Shown one piece after another: positions 34,653 through 47,310 of a stretch of 64,000 bases of DNA (positions are counted from its first letter, which is position 1; each line of letters starts with the position of its first letter). The DNA is taken from the NCBI GenBank assembly GCA_032719365.1, contig CM064862.1:53969840-54033839 (forward strand), in the 5' to 3' direction. The notes under the pieces were generated by a model. It was given only the letters and a program-made list of their open reading frames with translations, did not search any database and was not told the origin of the DNA. Position numbers and translations under genes: made by a program. The DNA is from Prinsepia uniflora (taxonomy: Eukaryota > Streptophyta > Magnoliopsida > Rosales > Rosaceae).

Positions 34653-36306
34653 TGACTACGCCCAAACTACGCAGTAAATTAAACACGTAATTCGAGTGTT
34701 ATGCAATTTAAATCCTTTTTGTGTAGATGTAGTATTGGTAAATAAAGATCGTTCTTAACCGGAAAAATTAGGGAACATTAATAATGTGTTAGTGGGAGAT
34801 GAATAAAAGAATAATGAATTAAAGAATTAAATAATCAAAGAATTAATAAATTAAAGAATAGATGAATAAGAGAATAAGGAAATAAAAGAATCAAAGAATA
34901 AAGAATTAAAAGAATAAAAGAATAAAGAATAAAAGGAATCAAAGAATAAAATAATTAAAAGAATAAAAGAATAAAAGAATAAAGAATAAAAAGGGGGGGT
35001 TTTGAAAGGATTTATAATCTAAATTAAAGACAACACTAACTAAGAATTAAAATGCAAATGTTCATGCTAATTAGAACTTACAAACCATAGAGTAGTTTCA
35101 TAGACAAAACCCACACTTTTACGTAAGTAATTTCGAATTAACAATCACATTAATTAAACTACTCCTAAAAATAGACTTCCTTCAAGTACAAATTTTACCA
35201 ACATTCTAACATTTTGCTCATAATAAACCAATCACGAAATCCTACCTTCATAATCTCAAATACTTACATATATCTTTCAATATTATAAATGCATCAACCA
35301 TTAATGTGCGTCAAACATCAATATGCTTCAAACATTTACAACATGATTCACCTTAAGTTTATAATTAAATGCGCCGACAGCGATCAACATTTAATCTCTT
35401 CAATTCTACTCTAAGTGCACCGACAGCGGATAAAACACTTAACATTAAATTGAAGTTTAAGCACTAAAATATATGAAGTAAAAGAAATTCAAAAAGTAAA
35501 ACACATGGAGATTGCATTCTTACTTACAAATGTTAGAAAGAAAATACCAAGAACAATAGTAAAGAAGAAATGAAAATAACATAAAAATAACATAAATTAA
35601 GAATAAGAATGAAAGGAAACTAATTAATAAGAAGATCGACAAGAAGTTAAAATGGTCCCCAAAAATGTCTTTCAAAAGAGAGAAACAAAAGAACTAAACC
35701 AAGAACTAAGAACTAAGAAAAATGAAAGAAATGGAAGAATGAAACTAATGGGGGACTCCCAAATTACAAGAATTGAATCCCTATTTATAGGTGGAAAAAG
35801 CTATCAAAAATAATATAAAAATACAATAAAAAATGTGGAATAATGGAATGATGAGTAATAAAGATTTGTGATGATGTTTATATGTGGTTTTAGTTGATTT
35901 TGTGCTGGAAAGTGGGAAAAGTGGCTGATTTTGAGGAAAAGATGCTGATTTTGGGGCAAATATGCTGATTTTGGGGAAAAGTGGCTGATTTTGGGAAAAA
36001 GTAGCTGATATTGGGGACTATTGGGGGGTTGCTGGATTTTTGGCTTGGGCTGTTGGATTTCAGCAGTTTCCCACCGAAATTCATTCCGATTTTCGGTGGT
36101 TTCTCATATTTCGTCCATAATTTTTTCGTTATAATTCCGATCGGGACGATTGTTTCACCAAAATGCTCCAAATTCCAAGCTTTATTTATTTCTACAAAAA
36201 TACACAAAATAAATTAATTTTTCTAATTATTTATTATTTTAATATTAAAAGTCAAGTATAAAGGGTATAAAATAATATAAAATAATGCTTATTTGAGGAC
36301 CTATCA
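34653..36306 (+). mobile_element. Solo LTR of a second family (copy A), TSD ACGTG
   Basis: It begins TGACTACGCCCAAACTACGC and ends GAGGACCTATCA, with perfect TSD ACGTG (34648-34652 and 36307-36311). The interior holds an AAAGAAT-rich stretch (34800-34990), paired hairpins at 35364-35455 and a 20-bp repeat GTGGCTGATTTTGGGGAAAA (about five copies, 35920-36020). No coding domain. It sits inside the ACGTG core of a host-LTR motif. Confidence 0.9.
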
Positions 36307-38046
36307 ACGTGTCAGTGACACATGGTAGTGATGATGTCAGCAGGTGACATGGCAGTGTGTCATGGCACCAATCAGGGTGTGCCATGTGGCAAGCTATCAG
36401 ACCTATCAAGCTGAAGTCAGCAATGATGTCAGCTAGGACTGACATTAGTTGATAACGTAAGCATGACATTAGCGTTAACCGTCGTTGACTGGACTTTGAC
36501 CGGCACGTGTGGACACATGGCATGAATTTCCAGGTTAAACTGGTATTGTTTGAAAGGTTTCGACGATCTGAATTCGATGGTGGTGGTTTCAGGTCGATCA
36601 AAGATTGTTTGGATAGAATTTTGGAGGTCTTTAGCCTCGAAAAGTGTGTTTAGGATGCGTTCTCGATTCCTAGATATTTAGGGGTTTTTTATATGAACTT
36701 GTATAGGTTTATATTAACCTTTGGGTATGGTTTAGAAAGGCGGACGTCCCAGAGATTGTGGATTGGCTTCGAACTAGCTTACGATGCGGGATTTGAGCGC
36801 GCAGCACGAACGGTTTGTGAGTGGACATTGATTTCTAAATGATGCATGCATATATGTTTTAATGTTTTATAAATATGGTTTGAAATGAAATTTTTGCATA
36901 TGGTTGGATTGATGAAGTGCATAAATGTTTTATATGCTAACTGATTGTCAGTTTTGAAATATTTGTTGGATTTTCATGAAAATGGTTGTTGGGCTTGTAA
37001 CCCTATTGTGGATTTCTGAAATGAGATATCGGACTTGTGAACCTGCTATAGAGTTATGAAATGAGATTTTGGGCGTGTGGCCTATTTCGATTTATGATAT
37101 TTTTTGGGGGAAAACCTAGATTTATGGAATGATTTTGAGATTGTGAAATGAGGACTGGACACTGATTTTGTGAAATTTGTGGAAACTGATTTTGGGCTGA
37201 GACCCTATGTGAAACAACTATTTTGATTTAAGAAACAACAGTTTGAAAATGTGTTTCCACTATTTTTTTTATTATGACTATTCTCCGAGATGATGGATAT
37301 GACTTCAGTAGGAATGTGTTTCCCTAGAGAGGGACTCTTGTGTGAATATGTTCCCTCGAAAAGGTCCCGATGATTAATGCTCGCCATCGGACGTCGACTA
37401 TCCTGTGTGATGTGTGATCTTGAAGAGGTCACGATGCACTGCCTGTTGTCTTGCAGTCGAGCGAGGCTCGACTCAGGAGTGCTGATGTTATGCGGGATCA
37501 ATCGTTGATATGTTCATGACGATATGTGAAATGTCGACCGATAATTTTTTCACGACGACGTGCTCAGACGTGAGCAGTCCTGAAGCTTATGTGCACACAT
37601 TGCTGGATAACGTGACTAATGATGATGATATGATGATTTGACGGTAATAGACGGATGTCGGATATGAGAATGGGTCCTAAGGTTTTCAACTTACTGATTT
37701 GTGTCCAGATGTTTTTAAACATGTGATGATTTTACGATGATTGCATCGGTTTTCTTATATACGGTTTTGGTTCGAAAGAAATGGTTTTAAATTGATATGC
37801 ATGCATGCTTTGTATAACAAAAGGTATAAATGTCATTTTCGATAAATGATTTTATAAACTGTTATTTTTTCCACTCACAGGTTTTTTGGTTTTTGATACT
37901 CTTCAGGTTGATCGTGGATGCGAGCTGTAGCAGAGACCGAGACATCACATGTCACTGCGTACTCCACAAGTCATGGCGCACTCGGATAACCCCGAGCTGG
38001 TTATGGTTTTATCCCTGGTCTGGCACATGGTGTCAAATGGGAGCAT

Positions 38047-40074
38047 TGATAGGTCGTTAAATCAACATTATTTTATATTATTTTATACCCTTATACTTGA
38101 CTTTTATTATTTAAATAATAAGTAACTAGATAAATTAATCTATTTTGTGATATTTTTGTTTAAATAAATAAAGTTTGTAATTTGGAGCGTTTTGGCGAAA
38201 AAATCGTCCCGATTGGAATTTTAACGAAGAAATTATGGACGAAATTCGGTTATATTATAAATTAATTAATTTTTTATTTTGCAAAGCCCAAATTCGTGTT
38301 TTTAATTGCAGCCCATATCTTCTCATTCTGCAGCCCACGGTTCTCCAGCCCATAACCCGCACTGTGCCAATCCACTGCCCAGTTGGAGAAGTCCAGCCCA
38401 AGCGCCAGACCCACCTACCGAGGCCCGCGACATTCAGCTTCAGCAACCAGCACTGCTCGCAGCCCACTCTCGTCCAGCCTCGGCCCATGCGAAAGAGAAG
38501 CTCGGCCCGAGTCGCCCATCCCGCATTCAGCTCCCATCCGTGCAGCCCAGTTGCACCGTCTGATCCACGCAAGCCGTACGACAGCCCACGTGTGATCTCC
38601 AGGCCAACTGGCGCAGCCCACCTGCTCCGGTCGAGTCACCCAGCCCATCACGCCACCAGGCCACTGCACGCCTGGCCCGTCACCAACTCCACTGCTCCAG
38701 CCCGTACACTGCATCAGCCTGGCCCGCCTGCGCCCACACCAGCCCACTTGCTGCACAACCAACTCTTCAGCCCGACACTATTCACCCGAAAATTCAGCAG
38801 TCCAACAGCCCCATTTGCTCCTATTTCCCTTATTTTTCAACCACAAATTAATTCCAAACCTTACCTAATTTCATCATTTTTCATAATTAGTCATCATTTC
38901 ATTTTCTTTTATTTTTATTTTTATTGTAATTTTTAATTACTTTATTTGTTTTTAGTGAATTTTTCCTCCTATAAATAGGAGTTCATTTCACTTGAAAAGG
39001 GGACTTTGTTTTGAGAAAGAACTCCAAAACACAAAATTGTATCCTTCCTTTAGAAATATCAAGCCTAGTATTTCCGTTGCAATTCTTGAGTTTAAGTTCG
39101 CATTCTCGTGTTTATTCATCCATCTTCATAAGGTTTCTTCTGCTGTCAGAAAATCTTATGAATAACATGTCATTTTTATTCCATCCATTTTCGGAATCAC
39201 AAGCTTTCTTGGATTCCGAAGGTGTAACTTGTTATTTCCTTTGCTTAAACTCTCATTGTTGTTTCGGTTTTATTTTTTTTAGTTCAATATTTTTGTGGGT
39301 ATTTTCTTTCTAACTTTTGTAGACAAGAATATTATTATAATGTGTTCTACTTTTCAAACTTCATATACTTCATACATTTGAGTGCTTAAGCTTCAATTTT
39401 ATACTAAGTGTTTATGACCGTGTTTCGGTGCACTTAGTATAAAATTGAAGAGATTTAAATGTTTAATACACATTCAAATCATAAACGTTGGGTTAATCAA
39501 TTTATAAGTGTTTATGACCGCGTTTCGGTGCATTTATAATGTTTATAAAATGTATGCATGAGTGAGATGGTGAAGGTAGAATTTTGTGATGTATTCAAAC
39601 TTTGCAAAAGTTAGAGTGTTGGTAGATTTTGTGTTTAAAGAAAGTCCACTTGTATATATGTTAAAATAGGAATAGAATTAGTTCATTTATGTCTTTACTT
39701 ATCTTGCATGATCAAAATCCCTAAAACCCCCATCTTTATTCTTTTATTCATTTAATTCATTTATTCGTTATTTCATTAATTTATTGATTCTCTTATTTAT
39801 TAATTCGTTTATTCCTTTATTCGTTAATTCTTTAATTCTTTATTACTTGATTATTCAATTAATTGATTATGTGATTATTTAATTCTTTAATTCTTTAATT
39901 CTTCAATTCATTAATTATTCATTATTCTTTTTAACTAACATATTATTAATATTCCCTAATTTCCCCGGTTAAGAACGATCCCTACTTACCAATGCTATAA
40001 CTACACAAAAGGGTTTAAATTTGCATAATACTCAAATTACATGTTTAATTTAATGCGTAGTTTGGGCTTTATCA
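38047..40074 (-). mobile_element. Solo LTR of the second family (copy B), TSD AGCAT
   Basis: The plus-strand start TGATAGGTCGTTAAATC and end GTAGTTTGGGCTTTATCA are the reverse complement of copy A's ends. The TSD AGCAT (38042-38046 and 40075-40079) is perfect. It holds paired hairpins (39391-39450 and about 39500-39540) and a C-rich stretch with about ten CAGCCCA motifs (38300-38780). A 233-codon open frame there has no domain and is taken as chance. Confidence 0.9.
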
Positions 40075-40124
40075 AGCATGGCACATCCCACGATAATCCA
40101 GGGGGATTGGGATGTGTCGTGTTA

Positions 40125-40946
40125 GTGATAACCCGAATGGTGCTTCTTGCAATTCCCGGAGGATGTTGTGATAACCCGGATGGTGCTTCGTGTAGCTCAC
40201 GGGGATGATGTGATAGTCTGAATGGTGCCTCGTGCAGTTCCCAGACGTGTCCGGATGGTGCGTTAGTGCAATTCCCAAACTTGGTTCAGATAATGCTTTG
40301 TGATGTTTCTGGGTAGCCTATGTGTATCACTGTGATACTTTATGATGGAAATTTGAGTTGAAAATTGGTTAAGCCTGGTTATGGGCTTGTGTGTATTAGT
40401 GGATGATATTCACTATTGATATGATAAACGCTTGGGCTTGACTCGGACGTTGCTTAGTGCAGCTCCCAAGGTCAGTTTGATTATAATGGTTGATTTTTTA
40501 TTTTTGAGAAAAGATTGCTAAGTGTGCTTGATGTTTCTTTATATTGATTTGATTACTAATATTGTTTGATTATTGATTTATGATTTATATTATGAGGCTT
40601 GCAATTACTTGTTCGTGAAAATTAAAGATGTGATATAGCTCATGAGCTATATTTGGTACTATTGTGATACTTGGAGATTACTTGTGTGATTTAGTTAGAG
40701 TACACAAGATTCTGGAGGCGTTTGTGTCTAAGTCAATAACTTGATTAACTTTTAAGAAGCTCGGTTATCCAATCTGAGTATGGATATAAGACTGGATATG
40801 TTTCCCAGAAGTTATTCTTTATTGGGAAACCTATTGGTATAATTAGTTGTGGTTGTAAAGCTAAATCTTGTGTATAAGGTAATTCTCGGTTCTACCCAAC
40901 TAGTGGTTCAAAATTTTAAGGACGAAATTTCTTTATCAGGGTAGTT
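40125..40946 (+). other. Internal 3' end of a decayed element with hairpin repeat and polypurine tract
   Basis: 40125-40280 carries a degenerate repeat with core GATGGTGCTTCGTGCA; two units have complementary ends (CCCG/CGGG, GTCTG/CAGAC). A related unit lies near 40435 (CTTG/CAAG). The end, AAGGACGAAATTTCTTT then ATCAGGGTAG, is a gypsy-style polypurine tract, so an LTR begins at 40947. No coding domain survives. Confidence 0.6.
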
Positions 40947-43900
40947 TGTAATAACCTGAAAATTCAAGAAAAATTAAATTTGAAAAATTAAATGGAAATG
41001 ACAATTTTGTCCCTATAAGGTCAAATGTTGAATTTTTGACCGGACACTTTTTGGACGATTCACAAGAACCATTACATAAGTTTCAAAATTCTGAGTCCGT
41101 AGATAGGTGATATGTTGAAATCGGAGGTCGAATAAGTTCGATTTGAGCAAAAAACAACTAAGGGTATTATGGTCATTTTACTTGAGAGATATTTCTGGAT
41201 AGTGACAAGTGTCTAAAGAAATTTGGTATTTCCCCTCATTTTTCTCTGCTCACTTACCACTCTTATATATATAGGTGAGTGGGTGTTCAATGGGAATTCG
41301 GGAGGTGTAAGCCGAAAAAGAAAAGAAGAAAATGAACAAGTAGGAAGAATAACTAAGAAAAGAGAAAAGGGAAAAGAGAAAGAGGGAACGAAGACAGGCG
41401 ATGAATATCAGAAGCATTTGGGGAGGTATGGTACCCTTAGTTACGGCCATGATCAAACCGTTAGGGTTCCAAAAATTGGCCCACGAAGGAATAGATCATT
41501 TAGAGGGTTTCTAGCATGAAACCAAGAGTCTTAGAGGATTTAGGGGGTTCTTATGATGATGTTAAGCAAGAATTACTAAGAGCTAGATGCAGTGTCAGGA
41601 CTCACCCCGGTTTCACCCCGAAACCCGAGGTAAATCCTGCTCCCGTCTGACTTCCCGACACAAAACTCAAGTAAAACTCACTCAAACCCAGTCAGACGCA
41701 GGAGTAATTAAACAAAAGATCCCGAAGTTATCGTTTACAGAGCCTAGTACAAAAATACAAAGAAACAAAATCCGACCATAGATACACACACGCGGAGGAA
41801 AACTTAAGCACTCGAAAATCCCGCTCGTCACTTCGATGCCTCAGACACTGCCTCGACGTTAAGACCCCGCGTTAGCTCCACAACCTAGAGGGCAATTTAA
41901 AACAGAAAATGTGAGTGGACCAGAAAGTACAAAAAAGTTCAAAACCACTTTATATGAAAACCGAGTTTAACCCTCCATTTTGAAACCACATGCATAACCA
42001 ACAGTTATGAACACAGTTATAAAATAATCATTATAAAACATCATAAGAAATAGAAACACTATAAAATATCATAAGAAACCATAGCATCAGAAACCGTATC
42101 AAATCCTCATTTCCCGATCGAACCTGCTGGACCTATCCGAGTCTTTAAACTCCCGAGTCTTTAAACTCACTCCAGGCCTTAATCATATCCGAGTCTTTAA
42201 ACTCAATATCCAGATCCAGCAAATCCAATCCCAAGACCATTTGAAAACCATTTACCAAATCCTCATCCAAACCCGAATCCGAAATCACTGGTCCGAAGCC
42301 CTTCCGGCATCCAGAACCGTCATTCCGAACCCAAATCCGGAAAAATATCCATTTTCATACCAAAACCACATGTAATCACAAATCATATTTCATAACCCAT
42401 TTATCATTATCAGAAAACCTTTATAGGTGGAAATCCCCAAATGTGGCATCAAAATCCGAAAACCAGCATTTTCTCGAAAAACGGGCAAACATCTCAATCA
42501 CGTATAATCACGTAAAACCATCATAACATATGCAATAAACATAGTGTCTTAAGTAAAACCATCAAAAACGTATATAAAAACAGTTATGCATGATCGAGTT
42601 TAAGGAAAGGGTCCACTCACAGTACTGAGCCCTACTCGCGTCCCGAACGTCCAGCCCGTTCCGCGGCTTCCTCGGGAAATCCCGATCCTGTCAAACACCG
42701 TCAAATTATGTCACTAATACGTCTACGAAACAACTACCTAATTTCCTTAAAATTCCCCGAACCAAAGACTTAAAACCCGGGACCCTAAACATTCACCCAC
42801 GCGAAACTAAACTCAAACGACTTCCGATTGACCCGAAACCAACTCCATTGAACTCACGATAGCTCCTAGACCAAAATCCATGTTGATCACTTTTCCATCC
42901 GCCACCGCACGCGCCCCCACGCGCCGCCCAAAGTGGCTGCGCGTGGCACTCACGCGCCAGCTACAGTGCCATCTTCAACCTCCCGCACTGTACTGAACCG
43001 GCCGCCGTAGCTTGAACCGGCGAGAAGCATTCTCCACCGTCCGGCCACCATTTCAACCCCTTCTTTCACCTGCAGCTTCGTCCAGACCAACCCTATCGAT
43101 TCCCCAACTCCATTCACCTCGACACTGTCCCTAGCCCGTCGACTAAACTCAAAACCAGGCGGCCAAAGTCCCCCTGTTTCACGACTCCTCTACTCCGGTC
43201 ACCTCCCGTCACGGTGGTGACACCAGACGGTCCCTAAGACCTTACTGAACCTAGACCAAACCTCCGTTACCCTCGACTCACCCCCAAACTCGTCGCCTCA
43301 CCGTTTGAATTTCACGGCCAAACAGAGCATCAGAGTGCTCATCATCGCCCGAGCTCCGCCGTGGACACCCCCGTCACGGCGACCATCCTAGTCGACACCT
43401 AGGACCTCCCTGAACACTTTCCCGACCTCCAATCCTCTCGACTCTCAGCCCAGACCCACGACTTTCCAAATGAAAATCACGGGAAAAACAGAGCAGGAAG
43501 ACTTACCCTTCGGTTGCAGCTCCGCCGTGCCGCCGTGCACGATTGCACCACCAAGTCACCACCACCAGCTCACACTGACCTCCCTGTCTCTCCCTCACTC
43601 CCCCGCACTCAACACCAGCCAAGATCCTTCCTCAATTCTCCCTCACAAGCTCACTCTGTTTCTCTGTGCTTGTCGAAGAACCGCACACGCACACACGGGT
43701 TCACCCAAGTATTTAGGACCGCACACACACAGAAGAACCCCCCAGAACCCACTACACAAATGCCATGTGTCACAATCCAGTCCATCCTTATCCCACCTGC
43801 TTAAACCCCAGCCGTCCATCTTGCTTCTCTCTGCACAAATCCCCAAAAGCCAAAAAGACCAAAATACCCTCCTGTTTTACACATTTTTACGGTTTACCGA

Positions 43901-45369
43901 AACTTCCTAGACCCATAACTCTCGTTTCGTAAGTCCGATGAATACGTGCCGCCTGTCATCGAACTCAGGACGACGAAATCTATCTAACCATCCTAGGTCA
44001 ACCTACCAAAAATCAATTATTCAAAAAGTCAACTTTTCCCCCTAATTTACCCAAATTACGGTTATGCCCTCGACCTTCCGAACATCACAACTTCCTCCTC
44101 GGATGTCGGAATCAGACGTGTCACCTGCCTATGGATTCGTGACGTCCTAAACTACGTCCTAGTCACCGGTCAACACTCAATCGACCTCCCAACTAAAAGT
44201 CAACTATTTGCCCGAACTAGGGGCAAAATCGTCAGTCTACGCTCATGGACCCATCGGGACCACCTACCCACTGCTTAACCTCAATAATCACACCTTATTC
44301 ACTCTACTAATCCCGGTTCTCGGGACGGGTTGTTACATGCAGAGACACCTGGAACAACAAGATGGGAAAACCAACCTTACACGATGACATTGATGGTGGT
44401 TCTCGAGGTAAGTTTCCTCTGTTTTGATATCATAAAACCTCGTTTCAGTGTGATTAGAGAATATTAGACATAGAAAGGGAGAAAAATAATTTAAAACGAA
44501 AAAAATAGGACCAGGTCAGGCTTTGCGCACATGCGTGTGGGTCGACCCAACTGGAGGTAACTGGTGACAAGCCGCACGTAAAACCCATGCTCAGATGCCT
44601 TTCGACGGCGCATGAGCACTCATGAAGCATTCTTTCGAGTTTAGTCCAACACGAAAGTTCTTCGTCTTGCAATTCTAAGTCCAAACGTATAAGGGTTGAA
44701 TTATTTGGATATCGTATGAATAGAGTTTTGAATTTTCGATAAAATGGGTTATATTGAAATTAGACTTTTATAAGGAATTTGAGGTTAACTTGATCCCTAA
44801 TAGCCCTTAAAATGAAATTATCTTCATGGGAGAAAACCACTAAGAATTAACGCATGATTATTATTTTTAAAGAATATTGAAAAGATGATTGTGTTAACGA
44901 ATTGGTTTTTCTAAACTAATCAATTCATTTTTCTAATTATTGTATAACTATGTTTATATATAAATGTTCAAAATCAAGGTACAATTTGAGTATAATAAAG
45001 ATGATTTATATGAAATTAAATTATATAAAAAGGGATGAATATTTAAGGTTTGGTTATAAGCATGATGTTTTTGTTTTAAGTAAATATGCCATTTACCCGA
45101 TTTACTGTAATTATTTTGCGGCCATAATTAAACATAGTATTTATTGATAATAATAAGGACTAGATTAAATAAAACTAGAAGTTCCACTTCTTGACAGGGT
45201 TAAGTGGGTTGGATGTGAGCGGTAAACCCGCAAGGATGAGTTTAATCTGATTGATTTAATAAGATTCAGACAAGGATAAAAATGGGTGATATCCCTTATC
45301 TAACAAGAGTTATTGGACGAGAGCAGAATCGGTTCGATGTCCAAGGAAATTTAGGGACGGGTCTTGCCA
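40947..45369 (+). mobile_element. 3' LTR of a decayed element, interrupted by a solo LTR
   Basis: It begins TGTAATAACCTGAAAATTC after a polypurine tract and ends GGGACGGGTCTTGCCA. Without the insertion at 41593-44337 and its TSD copy it is about 1.67 kb. Its 5' partner LTR was not found. Confidence 0.7.
41593..44337 (-). mobile_element. Solo LTR (minus), TSD TGCAG
   Basis: The minus-strand start is TGTAACAACCCGTCCCGAG and the end is GGGGTGAGTCCTGACA. Perfect TSD TGCAG at 41588-41592 and 44338-44342. Exact inverted pair at 41911-41920 and 42611-42620, GAGTCTTTAAACTC hairpins at 42130-42210, and a duplicated U3 block near 43945 and 44117. Open frames inside are chance. Confidence 0.92.
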
Positions 45370-46289
45370 CCTTTGATCATGTAGATTTTAAGTGCAGTTC
45401 TTCCTATCCGAGAATCTCCACAATTGACACACTTCGACCTGAATAGTCGACTTGAATAGTGAAATCAAGGCATTTTAGTCGACATGATGCTGAGTCGAGT
45501 GATGAAAGTTATAAATGAAACGATATGTCTTAGGAAGTCGTACATATAACATGAAAGTAGTATCTTGAACACCGTAAAATTGGGCTCAGGCGTTGAAAAA
45601 TGCGTCTCATGCGCCACCACGCTCCAGCAGGAGGATAGCGGTGACGCCATCACTGAAAAAATAATCTTGTTTCATTAGTATTACCGTCGTGGTATTTTTT
45701 TTGTTTTGTGTAGTTGATTGTCTCGAATTCAACTTTAATAAAAGATGAGATTAATATTTAATATGGTTTAAGTTTCCGCACCAAAGAGTAAAACACAAGG
45801 TTTAACTTACAAAATTAAACCAAGGAAAAAAAAAAAACTTACAAAATTAAACAAATATGATTCTTCTAGGTGGCTTTAGGAAATAAATAATATTGTTTAA
45901 ATGAGAATTATTTGCTTTGGTTGCAAAGTAGTTGGCTTTCTTTACTTTAGATGTCACTGGTCGGCAGTTTTGCATATGCCTTGGTTGCCTTCAATCATTT
46001 TCGCAGCCACTATAGTCCTTCGAATTTGAAACATAGAAAGGTGGCATGGATGGATGTTCCGTATATATATACACTCATCATCGGTACTACTAATAATTAA
46101 ACATAGAATATCCAACCTTCAGTAAAAATAAATAAAAAATTAAATTGGAACAACTACTAAATCAGTTTAGGCCGTTAATAAAACTCATCTATACGGAGTA
46201 CCCGTTCTAGTACTATATTAAAGTTTATTGTAGAATGTAGTGAGAGGAATTTTATTAATAAAACTTCTCTATGGACGAACCAGACCTGC
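45370..46289. other. Spacer
   Basis: AT-rich sequence without recognisable domains, repeats or RNA genes. The outer end of the following minus LTR is worn, so this boundary is uncertain by tens of bases. Confidence 0.4.
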
Positions 46290-46611
46290 TCACATTTGAC
46301 AACCTTCGTCAGACAAGTGATATTATACTTAGTCACTACAGGAAGTAACTGAAGTAGTGACTAATTAAATTGACCAAATTGAGTCCACACTTGCGGAGCT
46401 TCCATCCACATCCAGCCCGCTCCCCGACAAGTAATGGAGTTACTAATTTGATTATTTTCAACCTTGCCATTATTATTATTATGTGTAGCCTAAGTCGTAC
46501 ACCAAGTAGTTACGAATATCTAAAATACATGATCATTCAAACATTCCTTATGCTATTATACCACCATTTTAAACGGTATTATTTCATTACCATCTTTACA
46601 ACCACTAACAT

Positions 46612-47310
46612 TGTAAAAGCCCGTGTCCTAGAGGTAACGGTGAACGATCCCACATTCCTGCGAGGGGAATGGTCTGGGAGGGGAATGGTGGTGTGCCTTA
46701 AAGGTGTAAGCATACACCTATCTAGCACGAGGCCTTTTGGGAGCTCAGTGGCTTTGGGTTCGGTTGGAATTCCAAAGTTAAGCGAGTTGAGGCTGGGGCA
46801 ATTCCATGATGGGTGACCCCCTGAGAAGTTGCACCGTGAGCTCCCGAAAACAAAACCGTGAGGCCAAGGAGACCCAAAACGGACAATATCGTACTAGAGT
46901 CAAGTCTTGGCCGAGGAGGGTCGGATCTTGACAGAATGGTATCAGAGCCAAACCTCAACCGAGAAGTGTGCCAGCGAGGACGCTGGGCCCTAAGGGGAGT
47001 GGATTGTAAAAGCACATGTCCTGGAGGGAAAGGTAAACAATCCCACATTCCTACGAGTGGAATGGTGGTGTGCCTTAAAAGTGTAAGCACATACCTATCT
47101 AGCACGAGGCCTTTTGGGAGCTCAGTGGCTTTGGGTTCAGTTAGAACTCTGAAGTTAAGCGAGTTGAGGCTGGTGCAATTCTATGATGGTTGACCCCATA
47201 GGAAGTTGCATCGTGAGCTCTCGAAAACAAAACCGTGAGGGCAAGGAGGCCCAAAGTGGACAATATCGTGTTAGAATCGAGTCCTGGCCGAGGAGGGTCG
47301 GGTCTTGACA
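46612..47310 (+). mobile_element. Cassandra TRIM retrotransposon, complete, TSD AACAT
   Basis: Two short LTRs (46612-46933 and 47005-47310, beginning TGTAAAAGC and ending GATCTTGACA or GGTCTTGACA) flank a 71-bp middle with primer site TGGTATCAGAGCCA (46937-46950) and purine tract AAGGGGAGTGGA. Flanks AACAT (46607-46611 and 47311-47315) are a perfect TSD. Each LTR contains 5S-rRNA-like sequence with the internal promoter boxes AGTTAAGCG and GATGGGTGACC, the hallmark of Cassandra. It has no coding capacity and must use enzymes of other elements. Confidence 0.95.
46768..46838 (+). other. 5S-rRNA-derived segment in Cassandra 5' LTR
   Basis: AGTTAAGCG (46776-46784, box A-like) and GATGGGTGACC (46808-46818, box C-like) are spaced as in plant 5S genes. 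In the 3' LTR (47143-47215) box C reads GATGGTTGACC, one base off. Not a functional 5S gene: flanking 5S sequence is diverged. Confidence 0.85.

Larger units (their letters stand above)
34288..40124 (+). mobile_element. Truncated plus-strand LTR split by two solo LTRs
   Basis: Pieces 34288-34652, 36312-38046 and 40080-40124 join into one LTR related to the solo LTR at 25367, from about 1.07 kb into that LTR to its end (GGGATGTGTCGTGTTA, decayed). It keeps a CACGTG-rich stretch (34430-34650 and 36310-36510), the inverted pair 36817-36826 and 37869-37878, and an acceptor-like CTTCAG ending at 37906. Its left end abuts the inverted LTR at 34287. Confidence 0.75.

Noticed and set aside
38235..38936. 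233-codon open frame rich in Pro, Ser, His and Ala.
   Set aside because: It lies inside solo LTR B, follows the CAGCCCA-rich base composition, overlaps open frames on the other strand, and shows no domain.
43470..43910. 146-codon open frame.
   Set aside because: It lies inside the minus solo LTR; no domain, and composition follows the C-rich LTR strand.
46370..46816. 148-codon open frame.
   Set aside because: It runs from a minus LTR into Cassandra; an accident of the insertion.
46768..47215. Two 5S rRNA genes.
   Set aside because: Only the internal promoter part is 5S-like; both lie in Cassandra LTRs with TSD, so these are not functional rRNA genes.
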